A stretch of 39,556 bases of DNA from an uncultured Anaerovibrio sp. (GCA_934203205.1 CAKPYV010000020.1:1-39556), one strand, 5' to 3'; shown: positions 16,227 to 24,760, counted from the first letter of the stretch. Notes: generated from the sequence alone by a model not told the origin. Numbers and translations are program-made.

Positions 16227-16979
16227 ATGGTCAGTTTACATGAAATACTGGAAAAATTACAAAAGGGTGAAATAAGCCTGCAGGAGGCAGAGGGAAGTAT
16301 TCGCCGTAAGCCCTTTGAGGAAATGGGCTATGCCAAACTGGATACCCAGCGAAGATTTCGTTCTGGCTTTCCTGAGGTGGTTTTTGCTCAGGGCAAGGCA
16401 GATGAACATCTGGTGAGCATATGTCAAAGGCTTTTTCAGTTGGAGGGGGAGCTTTTGGTAACTAGGGCTGCTCCGGAGCAATATGCCTTGATTGCGGAAA
16501 TTCTGCCAGAGGCAAAATATGATGCCAAGGCGAGAATTATTACCTGCGGTAAGGAAAAGCGCAAGCGTCAGGGCTGTATTGCCGTTTGTACTGCTGGTAC
16601 AGCAGATATACCTGTGGCAGAGGAAGCAGCCCAGGTAGCAGAGTATTTTGGCTGTCATGTGGAGCGCATCTACGATGTGGGGGTTAGCGGTCTCCATCGT
16701 CTGCTGTCTCAGCTGCCCATTATTCAAAGGGCCAACTGTGTCATTGCGGTGGCAGGCATGGAAGGGGCTTTAGGCAGTGTGGTGGCAGGTTTGGTGGATA
16801 AGCCTGTTATTGCGGTGCCAACTTCTATTGGCTATGGCGCCAATCTGGGGGGAGTATCTGCCCTGCTAAGTATGCTTAATTCCTGTGCCAATGGTATTGC
16901 TACGGTTAATATAGATAATGGCTATGGAGCTGGATATTTGGCAGCCCAGATTAATAAGCTGGCTGTGACTAAGGAATAA
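16227..16979 (+). CDS. larB: LarB, pyridinium carboxylase of nickel-pincer synthesis
   Basis: LarB carboxylates nicotinic acid adenine dinucleotide at C5 and hydrolyses its phosphoanhydride, the first step of nickel-pincer cofactor synthesis. The C-terminal half resembles PurE, with VAVAGMEGALGSVVAGL and PVIAVPTSIGYG. The 250-residue protein has the typical length. It starts one base after larE and is followed by larC, so the order is E-B-C. No larA (lactate racemase) is present in the window; the cofactor consumer must lie elsewhere. Confidence 0.93.
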   Translation: MVSLHEILEKLQKGEISLQEAEGSIRRKPFEEMGYAKLDTQRRFRSGFPEVVFAQGKADEHLVSICQRLFQLEGELLVTRAAPEQYALIAEILPEAKYDAKARIITCGKEKRKRQGCIAVCTAGTADIPVAEEAAQVAEYFGCHVERIYDVGVSGLHRLLSQLPIIQRANCVIAVAGMEGALGSVVAGLVDKPVIAVPTSIGYGANLGGVSALLSMLNSCANGIATVNIDNGYGAGYLAAQINKLAVTKE

Positions 16980-16992
16980 TGTATTTTAGGTA

Positions 16993-17028
16993 AAGAGGAG
17001 TATGTATGAAAAGAGGAGTATGTATGAA
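16993..17028 (+). repeat. Tandem 18-base duplication of larC ribosome site and start codon
   Basis: The 18 bases at 16993-17010 (AAGAGGAG-TATGTATGAA) are repeated exactly at 17011-17028. Each copy contains a Shine-Dalgarno sequence and an ATG, and the unit length is a multiple of three, so both starts are in the same frame. Confidence 0.9.
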
Positions 17029-18358
17029 AAGAGTTTTATATGTTGATGCACCTTTTGGTATAAGCGGTGATATGCTGGTAGCTGCTCTTTTGGATATGGG
17101 GGCAGATTATGAGAAATTGACAAATGTTTTGCATAGCTTGGAGGTAAAGGGCTTTCAAACCCAGATGTCAAGGGTAAAAAAATCTGGTCTTGATATGTGT
17201 GATTTTCTAGTCAAGTTGGATGAGGCTCATGAAAATCATGACCATGATATGGACTATTTGCATGGTCACGAGCATCATGAACATGAGCACCATCATCATG
17301 ACCATGAACATGAACATGAGCACCACCATGACCATGCACATCATCACGAGCATGAACACAGTCACCATCATCATCATCATGAGCATAGGGGTATGGGGGA
17401 GATTCGTCATATTATTCATCACAGTGATATGAGTGAGGAAGCTCAGAAGCTGGCCTTGAAGATTTTTCAGGTATTGGCTGAGGCTGAGGCCAAGGCTCAT
17501 GGAGCAGATGTGGAGCAGGTTCATTTCCATGAGGTAGGGGCAGTGGATTCCATTGTGGATATTGTCAGCATTGCCGTATGCATGGAAAGCCTGGCCATTG
17601 ATGATGTGGTGGTGGATACCCTGGTGGATGGTCATGGCACTATTCGCTGTCAGCATGGTATCATGGCGGTACCTGTACCGGCAGTTACCCATATTGTGGC
17701 TGATAATGGTTTGAAGCTTCGTCTAAGCCATGTAGAGGGAGAACTGGTAACTCCTACGGGAGCAGCGGCAGCAGCAGCTCTTAGGACTATGGACAAGCTG
17801 CCTGCCAGCTATAGAGTGGCTGGGGTAGGCATGGGAGCCGGCAAGAGGGAATATGAGGTGCCAACCTTTTTGCGGCTTTTGCTGTTAGAAGCGGAGACAG
17901 AGCTTCCAGAAGATGAGATTCTCAAAATTGAAACAAATATAGATGATAGCAATGGGGAGACTCTGGGCTTGGTACAGGAACTGCTTTTGTCTGCTGGAGC
18001 CTTAGATGTATTTTTTACCTCCATCTATATGAAGAAGAACCGTCCAGCCTATATGCTGACAGTGCTTTGTCAGCCACAGCAGCAGGAGGCAATGGCTAGA
18101 ATTATTTTCCAGCATACTACCAGTATTGGTATTCGCTATGAGAAAATGAAGCGCTGTATTATGCAGCGCCGCCAGCTATCTGGTGTGGTAGAGGGCATAG
18201 CCGTCAAGGCCAAGGAATGCAGCTATGGAGATATAGTGCGCTGCTATCCAGAGTATGACAGTATTCGCCAGCTGCAGCAGGAAAAGGGAATGGATTATCA
18301 GATGGCCTATGAACTGATAAGAAATAATGTCTGTCGAAACCCCATTGAAAGAAAATGA
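17006..18358 (+). CDS. larC: LarC, nickel insertion cyclometallase
   Basis: LarC inserts nickel into the dithiolated precursor, completing the nickel-pincer cofactor. The N-terminus (LYVDAPFGISGDM) and the AHGADVEQVHFHEVGAVDSIVDI block are family signatures. Residues 78-127 contain 30 histidines in 50 positions, a probable nickel store. The gene is one continuous frame, unlike lactobacilli where larC is made by a programmed frameshift. Start choice is ambiguous: an 18-base tandem duplication gives two in-frame sets of ribosome site plus ATG (17006 and 17024). Homology to the family opening favours 17024 as ancestral; 17006 would add MKRGVC. Confidence 0.92.
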   Translation: MKRGVCMKRVLYVDAPFGISGDMLVAALLDMGADYEKLTNVLHSLEVKGFQTQMSRVKKSGLDMCDFLVKLDEAHENHDHDMDYLHGHEHHEHEHHHHDHEHEHEHHHDHAHHHEHEHSHHHHHHEHRGMGEIRHIIHHSDMSEEAQKLALKIFQVLAEAEAKAHGADVEQVHFHEVGAVDSIVDIVSIAVCMESLAIDDVVVDTLVDGHGTIRCQHGIMAVPVPAVTHIVADNGLKLRLSHVEGELVTPTGAAAAAALRTMDKLPASYRVAGVGMGAGKREYEVPTFLRLLLLEAETELPEDEILKIETNIDDSNGETLGLVQELLLSAGALDVFFTSIYMKKNRPAYMLTVLCQPQQQEAMARIIFQHTTSIGIRYEKMKRCIMQRRQLSGVVEGIAVKAKECSYGDIVRCYPEYDSIRQLQQEKGMDYQMAYELIRNNVCRNPIERK

Positions 18359-18473
18359 AAAAATCATTTTCTTTGAATAATCTAGGGGTTATAATGAATT
18401 AATAGTGCGGGTTTTTGCAAATCAGTTTGTGGACTAGGCATTAGATAGGATAGATAAAGGAGTAATGTAAGCA

Positions 18474-20423
18474 ATGATTTTGAACCGTAAATCCGTGGAG
18501 CTTTTGGCTCCGGCAGGGAATTGGGATGCCCTTGTGGCTGCTGTAGAAGCAGGGGCTGATGCTGTATATCTGGGGGGCAAGCATTTTAATATGCGTATGC
18601 ACCGCAATAAGGAAACTAATTTTGACGATGCAATGTTGAAGAAGGCCATAGAATATACTCACGCCCACGGAGTTCATCTTTATATAACCCTGAATAACCT
18701 GATTAGCGTGGAGGAGGTAGAGCCTCTGAAAAAATATCTGCTTTATCTTAATGAGATTAAGCCTGATGCAATTCTGGTACAGGATTTTGCGGTTTTGGAG
18801 CTAACCAAGGAACTGGGGATTGATATTCCTCTTCATACCTCAGTTATGATGAACACTCATAACGAACATGCTATCAAGAAGCTGAAGGAATATGGCATTA
18901 CCCGTATTGTAGTAGGCAGAGAAATGACTCTCTCCGAGCTGTCTCTTTTCAAGGAGCGGACAGGTCTGGAGATTGAGTATTTTATGCATGGGGATATGTG
19001 TATTGCGGAAAGCGGACAGTGCATTCATTCCGGTGTTCTCTTCGGCCAGAGCGGCAACCGTGGCAGATGCTTGAAGCCATGCCGTTGGCCTTATAAGCTG
19101 GTAGAGGAGGATACTGGTGCTGTTCTGGATAAGGATGATCAGCATGATTATAAGCTGGCCTTGAAGGATATGTGTATGTATCGCAATATTCCTGAGCTGA
19201 TTCAGGCAGGGGTATTCTCCTTTAAAATTGAAGGCCGTATGCGTCCAGCAGATTTCGTTCGCCGTATTGTAGCTACCTATAGACGGGCTATTGATGCCTA
19301 TATTGCAGATCCTATGGGCTATAGCATTAACGAAGAGGATTGGCAGGATTTGTACCAGAATCGGGCTAGAGATTTTACTACTACCTTTGCTTTGGGACAG
19401 CCTGATGCCAAGGATATTGGCTTTGATGGCAGCAGAGAGCCTAGATTCTTTAGTAATGCCGTAGAGGAGCCAGGCTTCCAGGATGAAATTCTCAAGGAGG
19501 AGGCGCCTATAGAGGCACCAGTTCAGGAACATCATACTCTGTCTGTACAGGTAGCCGATTTGGCTGGTTTAAAGGCTGCCTGCAGCAATGGGGCGGATGT
19601 AGTTTATTTGGCAGGAGAGGTATTTAAGCCAAAAAGACCTTGGACCATGAAGGAAATTCAGGAGGCCATTGAGATTGCCCATAGCAGCAATGTAAAGGTA
19701 GTTATTAGCACACCTCGTACCACCATGCGGAGAGAATGTGGACAGCTGGAGCAGTTCCTGACCACTGTCAGCAAGCTGGAGCCAGATGGACTTCTGGTTA
19801 GCAATCTAGGCTCCTTGAAGCTGACCCAGGAATACACAGATTTGCCAGTGCAGGCAGATTTTTCCTTCAATCTTTTCAATCATATGGCAGCTTCCTTTCT
19901 GAAAAAGAATGGATTGGTAATGGGTACTGCTTCCTTTGAGCTGGCCTATGGACAGCTTAAGGAGCTGGTGGAGAAATCTCCATTGCCAATTGAGGTGGTA
20001 GTTCATGGCAGCTATGAGTCCATGATTTGCGATCACAATTTTGTATCCATGCAGATGCCATACCACCATCTCAGCAATCCTGAGCTGATGGAGAAACACT
20101 ATGCCTTGAAGGATTCTGTAGGACAGCTTCATAGCCTGCGCATGGATCAATTTGGCAGAACCCATATCCTTTTCGCCAAGGATTTGTGCTATTATCCATA
20201 TTTGGAGAAGCTAAAGGGAGTAGCTTCTTATCGTATTGAGGCCAAGGATTATGAGCCAGAGCTGGTGGGAGAGCTGACTGGCGCTTATCGCAAGGCATTG
20301 GATAATCTGTCTGCTGGCAAGGAATTCCTGAATCAGGAGGATTTTGCCGCTATGCAGAAATCAGGCCCTCGTCAGCTGGGGATTGGCGTTTATAGATTCC
20401 GTCAGTCTCAGAATTCACTGTAA
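18474..20423 (+). CDS. Two-domain U32 family protein (RNA hydroxylation family)
   Basis: This 649-residue protein has an N-terminal U32 domain opening VELLAPAGNWDALVAA with the four cluster cysteines C176, C183, C199 and C234. A linker follows, then a second, degenerate U32-like half (about 350-640) that lacks the cysteine pattern. Relatives include the partner protein of the TrhP pair and the longer RlhA-type proteins that hydroxylate 23S rRNA C2501. Which RNA is its target cannot be told from sequence. In Bacillus the two U32 genes adjoin; here larE-B-C stand between them. The gap before it has no clear terminator. Confidence 0.8.
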   Translation: MILNRKSVELLAPAGNWDALVAAVEAGADAVYLGGKHFNMRMHRNKETNFDDAMLKKAIEYTHAHGVHLYITLNNLISVEEVEPLKKYLLYLNEIKPDAILVQDFAVLELTKELGIDIPLHTSVMMNTHNEHAIKKLKEYGITRIVVGREMTLSELSLFKERTGLEIEYFMHGDMCIAESGQCIHSGVLFGQSGNRGRCLKPCRWPYKLVEEDTGAVLDKDDQHDYKLALKDMCMYRNIPELIQAGVFSFKIEGRMRPADFVRRIVATYRRAIDAYIADPMGYSINEEDWQDLYQNRARDFTTTFALGQPDAKDIGFDGSREPRFFSNAVEEPGFQDEILKEEAPIEAPVQEHHTLSVQVADLAGLKAACSNGADVVYLAGEVFKPKRPWTMKEIQEAIEIAHSSNVKVVISTPRTTMRRECGQLEQFLTTVSKLEPDGLLVSNLGSLKLTQEYTDLPVQADFSFNLFNHMAASFLKKNGLVMGTASFELAYGQLKELVEKSPLPIEVVVHGSYESMICDHNFVSMQMPYHHLSNPELMEKHYALKDSVGQLHSLRMDQFGRTHILFAKDLCYYPYLEKLKGVASYRIEAKDYEPELVGELTGAYRKALDNLSAGKEFLNQEDFAAMQKSGPRQLGIGVYRFRQSQNSL

Positions 20424-20453
20424 TCAAAATAAAGGATAATAGGAGAGTTTATT

Positions 20454-21752
20454 ATGTCTTTGGAGAAGCCTATTGGCCCTGAGGCCATTTTGGAGAAAAA
20501 GAAAAAGTATATTATGCCTTGCCTGGCTCATTTTTACAAGGAGCCTAGACAGTTCGTCAAGGGTGAAATGCAGTATCTCTTTGATAGTGAAGGACGGAAG
20601 TATCTGGATTGCTTTGCTGGTGTTTCCGTTATCAACTGCGGTCACTGCAACCCTGAGATAAATGCAGAGGTAGTAAAGCAGGTGCAGAGCCTGCAGCATG
20701 TGTGCAATACCTACCTTACAGAGAATTTTGTTAATTTGGCAGAAAAGCTGGCAGAGGTAACTCCTGGGGATTTGCAAAAGACCTTTTTCTGCTCTACTGG
20801 TACTGAGGCTAATGAGGGAGCCTTGCTGTTGGCTTCCATATACACTGGCAAGGATGAATTTATTGCTCTGCGGAATGGTTTGCACGGTCGCACCAAATTA
20901 ACCATGAGCTTGACTGGTATTCAGATGTGGCGTACAGATCCACATCCTTGTGGCGGTATTCATTTTGCACCTAATGCTTATTGCTATCGCTGTCCTTTGG
21001 GGAAGAAATTCCCAGAGTGTGATTATGCCTGTGCAGATGCGGTAGATGATTTGATTCGCACTGCCACCAGCGGTCAGCCAGCAGCTCTGATTGCGGAGCC
21101 AATTCAAGGTAATGCAGGTATTGTTACTCCACCAAAGGGGTATTTCAAGCGATTGAAAGAGATTCTGGCAAGTCATAATGCTTTGTTAATTATTGATGAG
21201 GTGCAGACTGGTTTTGGTAGAACTGGCAAGATGTTTGCCATAGAGAATTTTGATGTGGTGCCAGATATTATGACTATGGCCAAGGCTTTAGGCAATGGTG
21301 CGCCAATCTCTGCCTTTACGGCTTCTGCCAAGATCGCTGATACTTATACCAAGCCAGGTGCCTCCACCTTAGGCGGCAATCCTGTTTCTTCCATAGCTGG
21401 TTTAGGTGTGCTGAAGTATATTCAGGAGCATAAGCTGATGGAAAATGCTCAGGCAAGAGGGCAGCAGCTTTATGATGGCCTGGTAGAGCTGCAGAAGAAG
21501 CATCCTATTATTGGCGATATTCGCGGTATCGGCTTGATGCGAGGAGCAGAGTTCATTCATGCTGACAAATCTCCTGCTCCGGAAGAGCTGGAAATGGTAC
21601 TGGAAGAAATGAAAAATAGAGGCTTCATTATTGGCAAGAATGGTGTAGCAAGAAATGTTATGGCTTTCCAGCCACCTTTGGTTATTACAGAGGCAGATGT
21701 GAACAATGTGTTGAACACTCTGGAAGATGTATTAACTCAGTTTAAGTTGTAA
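20454..21752 (+). CDS. Class III pyridoxal-phosphate aminotransferase
   Basis: The 432-residue protein is a fold type I, class III aminotransferase. Visible are the PLP phosphate site STGTEANEGAL (114-124), the aspartate pairing with the pyridine nitrogen in IIDEVQTGFGRTGK (D248) and the Schiff-base lysine K277 in MAKALGNGAP. A cysteine-rich insert near 177-193 (CYRC, then two further Cys) is seen in the AGXT2-like group. Substrates could be alanine-glyoxylate, 4-aminobutyrate or another omega-amino acid; I cannot decide. It starts 30 bases after the U32 gene and ends at a strong terminator. Confidence 0.85.
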   Translation: MSLEKPIGPEAILEKKKKYIMPCLAHFYKEPRQFVKGEMQYLFDSEGRKYLDCFAGVSVINCGHCNPEINAEVVKQVQSLQHVCNTYLTENFVNLAEKLAEVTPGDLQKTFFCSTGTEANEGALLLASIYTGKDEFIALRNGLHGRTKLTMSLTGIQMWRTDPHPCGGIHFAPNAYCYRCPLGKKFPECDYACADAVDDLIRTATSGQPAALIAEPIQGNAGIVTPPKGYFKRLKEILASHNALLIIDEVQTGFGRTGKMFAIENFDVVPDIMTMAKALGNGAPISAFTASAKIADTYTKPGASTLGGNPVSSIAGLGVLKYIQEHKLMENAQARGQQLYDGLVELQKKHPIIGDIRGIGLMRGAEFIHADKSPAPEELEMVLEEMKNRGFIIGKNGVARNVMAFQPPLVITEADVNNVLNTLEDVLTQFKL

Positions 21753-21762
21753 AATGACTACA

Positions 21763-21807
21763 AAAAAGGACAGTGGCTTGAGTAAATCTCAAAACACTGT
21801 CCTTTTT
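21763..21807. terminator. Bidirectional intrinsic terminator
   Basis: AAAAAGGACAGTG (21763-21775) pairs perfectly with CACTGTCCTTTTT (21795-21807), and the loop holds a further 5-bp stem (TTGAG/CTCAA). A tracts and T tracts on both sides let it serve the aminotransferase on the + strand and the small leftward gene on the - strand. Confidence 0.9.
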
Positions 21808-21839
21808 AAATGTAAAAATATGGTTATATCAGGCTGTAT

Positions 21840-22031
21840 CTAGCCAAGGTACTGATAAAGCTGATAGCCAAGGAAAATAGCAATATATAGTACAATGATT
21901 TTTTCTACCTTGTACATAATCCGGCGGATGGAGCCTTGGAGAATGCGATACAGCATAAATCCGCCAATAGCTCCATAATCAACGCCGTTCATATAATGTC
22001 CACTGATATGGGTAATAATATAGTCTAACAT
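21840..22031 (-). CDS. Small hypothetical membrane protein
   Basis: A 63-residue protein I do not recognise. The start at 22031 is supported by a perfect GGAGG five bases upstream (22037-22041 on this strand); a longer frame from 22052 would bury that ribosome site. The C-terminal part (IIVLYIAIFLGYQLYQYL) is a probable membrane segment, preceded by a short basic stretch (GSIRRIMYKVEK). It lies 96 bases downstream of the NifX-like gene in the same direction and ends at the shared bidirectional terminator. No function is proposed. Confidence 0.6.
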   Translation of the reverse strand: MLDYIITHISGHYMNGVDYGAIGGFMLYRILQGSIRRIMYKVEKIIVLYIAIFLGYQLYQYLG

Positions 22032-22127
22032 GAGAACCTCCAAACAAAACACTATGTCTGTATAATATTACAAAATAGACAGTAATGCAAATATTCTTTT
22101 GGAGACTAGATATATTATTTATTTTGG

Positions 22128-22532
22128 TTAGTGACAGTTATGATTGCTGCCGCAGCCGTGACTGCCACAGGTATGGCCCTCATCGCCATGCTGATGGTCA
22201 TGATGGCTGCAGTGTACGTTAGGGTTAAACTGTAAATTATTTTCCAGCAAAGCCTGTACAGCTGCATCCGCATCTCCGGCAACTCCACCATAGAGTTTGA
22301 TACCTGCCTGAGCCAAGGCATTCTGAGCACCGCCGCCAATACCGCCACAGATAAGGGTATCAATGCCATGCTCCATAAGGAAGCCTGCCAAAGCCCCATG
22401 ACCACTGCCAGCAGTGTCTACAACCTGGCTGGAAGTAATCTGATTGTCCTGAATCTCATAAACCTTGAACTGAGAGGTGTGGCCAAAATGCTGAAAAATC
22501 TGGCCGTTTTCGTAAGTAACTGCAATTTTCAT
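22128..22532 (-). CDS. NifX/NafY-type dinitrogenase iron-molybdenum cofactor family protein
   Basis: Proteins of this family bind or carry metal-sulfur cofactors; many occur outside nitrogen fixers and their roles are unknown. The 134-residue protein has the typical opening MKIAVTYENGQIFQHFGH and the CGGIGGGAQNALAQAGI loop. The last 30 residues are packed with His and Cys (ending SHGCGSNHNCH), a likely extra metal site. ATG 22532 is preferred because AAAGGAG lies eight bases upstream; a TTG six bases earlier is too close to it. No nif genes are visible, so nitrogenase work is not implied. An RNA leader with terminator precedes it. Confidence 0.82.
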   Translation of the reverse strand: MKIAVTYENGQIFQHFGHTSQFKVYEIQDNQITSSQVVDTAGSGHGALAGFLMEHGIDTLICGGIGGGAQNALAQAGIKLYGGVAGDADAAVQALLENNLQFNPNVHCSHHDHQHGDEGHTCGSHGCGSNHNCH

Positions 22533-22610
22533 AGTCAATTCTCCTTTCCTCTTTGAAATGAAATATTATTTTATGGCTGTATATTACAATCACAACGACG
22601 TAAGTTAGTC

Positions 22611-22642
22611 AAAAAATATCCCCTCTGAATAATTCAGAAGGG
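22611..22642 (-). terminator. Terminator in the leader of the NifX-like gene
   Basis: On the minus strand, CCCTTCTGAA (22642-22633) pairs with TTCAGAGGGG (22629-22620), 10 bp with one G-U and a 3-base loop, followed by ATATTTTTT. It lies about 80 bases upstream of the NifX-like ATG, so it either ends a separate small RNA or works as an attenuator. Confidence 0.75.
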
Positions 22643-22786
22643 CATATTCCTTCACTGGGGGCTGGAGGGGAGAATAAATCCCTGCAAAAAAGATATATTT
22701 TCCCCATCCAAAAGCAGCAAGCATCCCAGCAGGCTGCTTCGGTGCGTGACAACGACAGACAACGGCGTTGCACCACCACCAGTGTT
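22643..22786 (-). ncRNA. Candidate structured RNA (four-way junction) upstream of the NifX-like gene
   Basis: On the minus strand a closing stem (22784-22779 with 22658-22653, 6 bp CACTGG/CCAGTG) encloses three hairpins with short linkers. These are GGTGC/GCACC (22774-22770 with 22745-22741), AAGCAGC/GCTGCTT (22739-22733 with 22718-22712), and a GC-rich stem with one bulge (22709-22701 with 22673-22664). A promoter lies just upstream and an intrinsic terminator just downstream. This is the layout of a riboswitch or a small RNA. I matched it to no known class by eye. Confidence 0.5.
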
Positions 22787-22792
22787 TTCTTT

Positions 22793-22821
22793 ATTATACA
22801 CGAAATTCATTAAAATTTCAT
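22793..22821 (-). promoter_or_regulatory. Predicted promoter of the leader RNA / NifX-like gene
   Basis: On the minus strand TATAAT (22798-22793) is 17 bases from ATGAAA (22821-22816), a 4/6 match to the -35 consensus. Transcription would start near 22786, right before the structured RNA. Confidence 0.5.
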
Positions 22822-22853
22822 TAAAAATTATCCTGTATACAAGGTTATATATC

Positions 22854-22882
22854 TAAACAAAAGGAAAAAAAGAGTGTATAAT
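22854..22882 (+). promoter_or_regulatory. Predicted mqnA promoter
   Basis: TAAACA (4/6) and a perfect TATAAT with 17-base spacing, about 75 bases before the mqnA start. Confidence 0.5.
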
Positions 22883-22958
22883 ATATTTCATGTGGCAATA
22901 ACTGGCTGGAACGAATTGCAGCAGTTGTAGCAAAAGTATCTATTTACGGAGGGATTTC

Positions 22959-23801
22959 ATGAATACACCACGCCTGGGGCATATACATTTTCTCAATGTA
23001 CTGCCTCTGACCTATGGTCTAAATACTTTGAATTTGAAGGATGGTATCCAGCTGAAAAATGGCGTGCCAGCAGTAATGAACAATGATTTGCTGACAGGGA
23101 GACTGGACGCCAGCGAGGTTTCCTCGATTGTATATGCGCGGAACTATGAGGATTTGCTGATTTTGCCAGACCTTTGTGTAAGAGCTGATGGACCAGTACA
23201 GAGCATATTGCTGGTATCCAGAAAGCCTATAGAGGAAATCAATGAGGATAAGATTATTTTGACAGCCCAGTCAGCTACGGCTCATTGTCTTTTGAAGATT
23301 ATTATGGCCAAGGCCTATGATGCCAATCCTCATTATTATATTCGCAATTTAACCCCAGCCAGCCCAGTGCCGGGAGATGCCACTGCATCCCTGCTGATTG
23401 GTGATGATGCCTTGTATGTTTATCATCACAAGGATAAGGAAAATTTCTATTATTATGATTTGGGCCGGGAGTGGAAAAAGCTTACGGATCGCTGTATGGT
23501 TTATGCTGTATGGGCTGTAAACAGGGCTTATGCTCAGGACAATCCTCAAGGAGTGCAGCTGCTTTATGATAGGCTTTATCAGTCCTTGAATGAGGGTATG
23601 AAACACAAGCAGGAAGCTATCAAGGGTATCATTAATGAGCGGCCATTTACAGAGGCTCAGGTTGCCGAATATATGAATGTTATCAAATGGAATCTCACAG
23701 AGGAATATATTGATAATCTGCGGGTATTCTATGATTTGGCCTATGAACAGCATTTGATACCTCGCAGGCCTCGTATTCGGGTAGCTGAGGTTAACCGTTG
23801 A
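22959..23801 (+). CDS. mqnA: Chorismate dehydratase MqnA (futalosine menaquinone pathway)
   Basis: MqnA converts chorismate to 3-[(1-carboxyvinyl)oxy]benzoate, the first step of menaquinone synthesis by the futalosine route. The 280-residue protein has the periplasmic-binding-like fold signature: RLGHIHFLNVLPLTYGL near the N-terminus, GRLDASEVSSIVYARN, a VQSILLVSR strand and a LLIGDDAL block. The ATG at 22959 has GGAGGG upstream. The other mqn genes are not in the window, so pathway completeness cannot be judged. It ends before a hairpin shared with lgt. Confidence 0.85.
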   Translation: MNTPRLGHIHFLNVLPLTYGLNTLNLKDGIQLKNGVPAVMNNDLLTGRLDASEVSSIVYARNYEDLLILPDLCVRADGPVQSILLVSRKPIEEINEDKIILTAQSATAHCLLKIIMAKAYDANPHYYIRNLTPASPVPGDATASLLIGDDALYVYHHKDKENFYYYDLGREWKKLTDRCMVYAVWAVNRAYAQDNPQGVQLLYDRLYQSLNEGMKHKQEAIKGIINERPFTEAQVAEYMNVIKWNLTEEYIDNLRVFYDLAYEQHLIPRRPRIRVAEVNR

Positions 23802-23817
23802 TTCTATAAGGGACGGT

Positions 23818-23873
23818 TTTGGAAAAAGAAAATCCCTGTACAAACTGGCTAAGTGTCGGTTTGTGCAGGGATT
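23818..23873 (-). terminator. Terminator shared by lgt and mqnA
   Basis: AATCCCTGTACAAAC (23831-23845) pairs with GTTTGTGCAGGGATT (23859-23873), 15 bp with one G-U. On the minus strand it is followed by a T-rich run (TTTTCTTTTTCC), giving a proper terminator for lgt; the + strand has no T tract. Confidence 0.8.
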
Positions 23874-23894
23874 CTTGCGCTTTGCCCTATGAAA

Positions 23895-24677
23895 TTATTT
23901 AGCTGGTTTTTTCTTGTCTCTATACCAGAGGTAAATATATACTGCCAGAGCAATGGTAAAGGCAGTAACGCTGGTCATCTGGGCGGATTTAAAGACACCG
24001 AAAACCAGGTTGGTGTAGTCTCCTCGGAGATATTCCAAAAAGAAGCGGGCTGTGCTGTATAGCATAACATACAGTGCAAAAGCCTGTCCTTTAGCATGGG
24101 GAAAAGCCCGGTAGAGAAGCAGCAGGCCAAAAATAACAAAATCCAGCTGGCCCTCCCAGATTTCTGCTGGCCAAAGGGGTTGGGCACCGTAGGTATGATA
24201 GGCCAAGGTGGTTTCGGGATAAAGAATGCCAAAATTACTTCCTGTTGGAGCACCGAAGGCATCACCATTTAGCAAATTGGCACAGCGGCCTAGACCTTGG
24301 CCAAAGATAATGGCAGGGGCGCAGATATCCATCATAGCAGGAATATCAATTTTGTGTCGCCAGCAATAAAAAACTCCAGTGGCAACGCCTAGAACAACGC
24401 CCCCTTGAATAGCCATGCCTCCCTGCCAGACATTTAGGATTTCTGTGAGATGGTGCTGATAATAGCTCCAGTCAAAGAAAAAAACATCCCATAGTCTGGC
24501 CCCCAGCAATCCTGCCATGCCGGAATAAATACACATATCCGGTATATGGTCATGCCAGCGGCCATCCTGCTTGGCTAGAAAATAGGCTACAGAGGAAGCT
24601 AGAATAATGCTTAGACTAAGTACCAGTCCATAAGCTCGCACGGGAAAATCCCCGATATAAAATAAATATTGATGCAT
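23895..24677 (-). CDS. lgt: Prolipoprotein diacylglyceryl transferase
   Basis: Lgt moves a diacylglyceryl group from phosphatidylglycerol to the lipobox cysteine of prolipoproteins in the inner membrane. Several membrane segments are evident. The signature GQGLGRCANLLNGDAFGAPT, in its parts GLGRCANLLNGD and FGAPT, holds the conserved Arg and Asn, and STARFFLEYLRGD near the C-terminus is also conserved. The ATG at 24677 is preferred (GAGG seven bases upstream) over a TTG 33 bases earlier; this gives 260 residues. It is transcribed leftward, divergent from pth. Confidence 0.93.
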   Translation of the reverse strand: MHQYLFYIGDFPVRAYGLVLSLSIILASSVAYFLAKQDGRWHDHIPDMCIYSGMAGLLGARLWDVFFFDWSYYQHHLTEILNVWQGGMAIQGGVVLGVATGVFYCWRHKIDIPAMMDICAPAIIFGQGLGRCANLLNGDAFGAPTGSNFGILYPETTLAYHTYGAQPLWPAEIWEGQLDFVIFGLLLLYRAFPHAKGQAFALYVMLYSTARFFLEYLRGDYTNLVFGVFKSAQMTSVTAFTIALAVYIYLWYRDKKKPAK

Positions 24678-24760
24678 TGCCAAAACCTCACAATAAAGAA
24701 AAATATACAAACCGTGTTTTATTTTAGCAGATTGCGTTGAAAAAAAACAGCAGTTATTTT

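Larger units (their letters stand above)
22533..22958. other. Intergenic region between the divergent NifX-like gene and mqnA
   Basis: These 426 bases carry no gene. They contain the leftward promoter, structured RNA and terminator listed separately, and a rightward promoter for mqnA (TAAACA at 22854-22859, 17 bases, TATAAT at 22877-22882). Confidence 0.7.

Noticed and set aside
17207..17692. Met-rich minus-strand frame opposite larC
   Set aside because: It is the shadow of the His-codon tract (CAT read backwards gives ATG).
22611..22821. T-box, cobalamin, SAM, TPP or 6S RNA identity for the leader RNA
   Set aside because: None of the conserved core sequences or the rod shape of 6S could be found by eye; left as unassigned.
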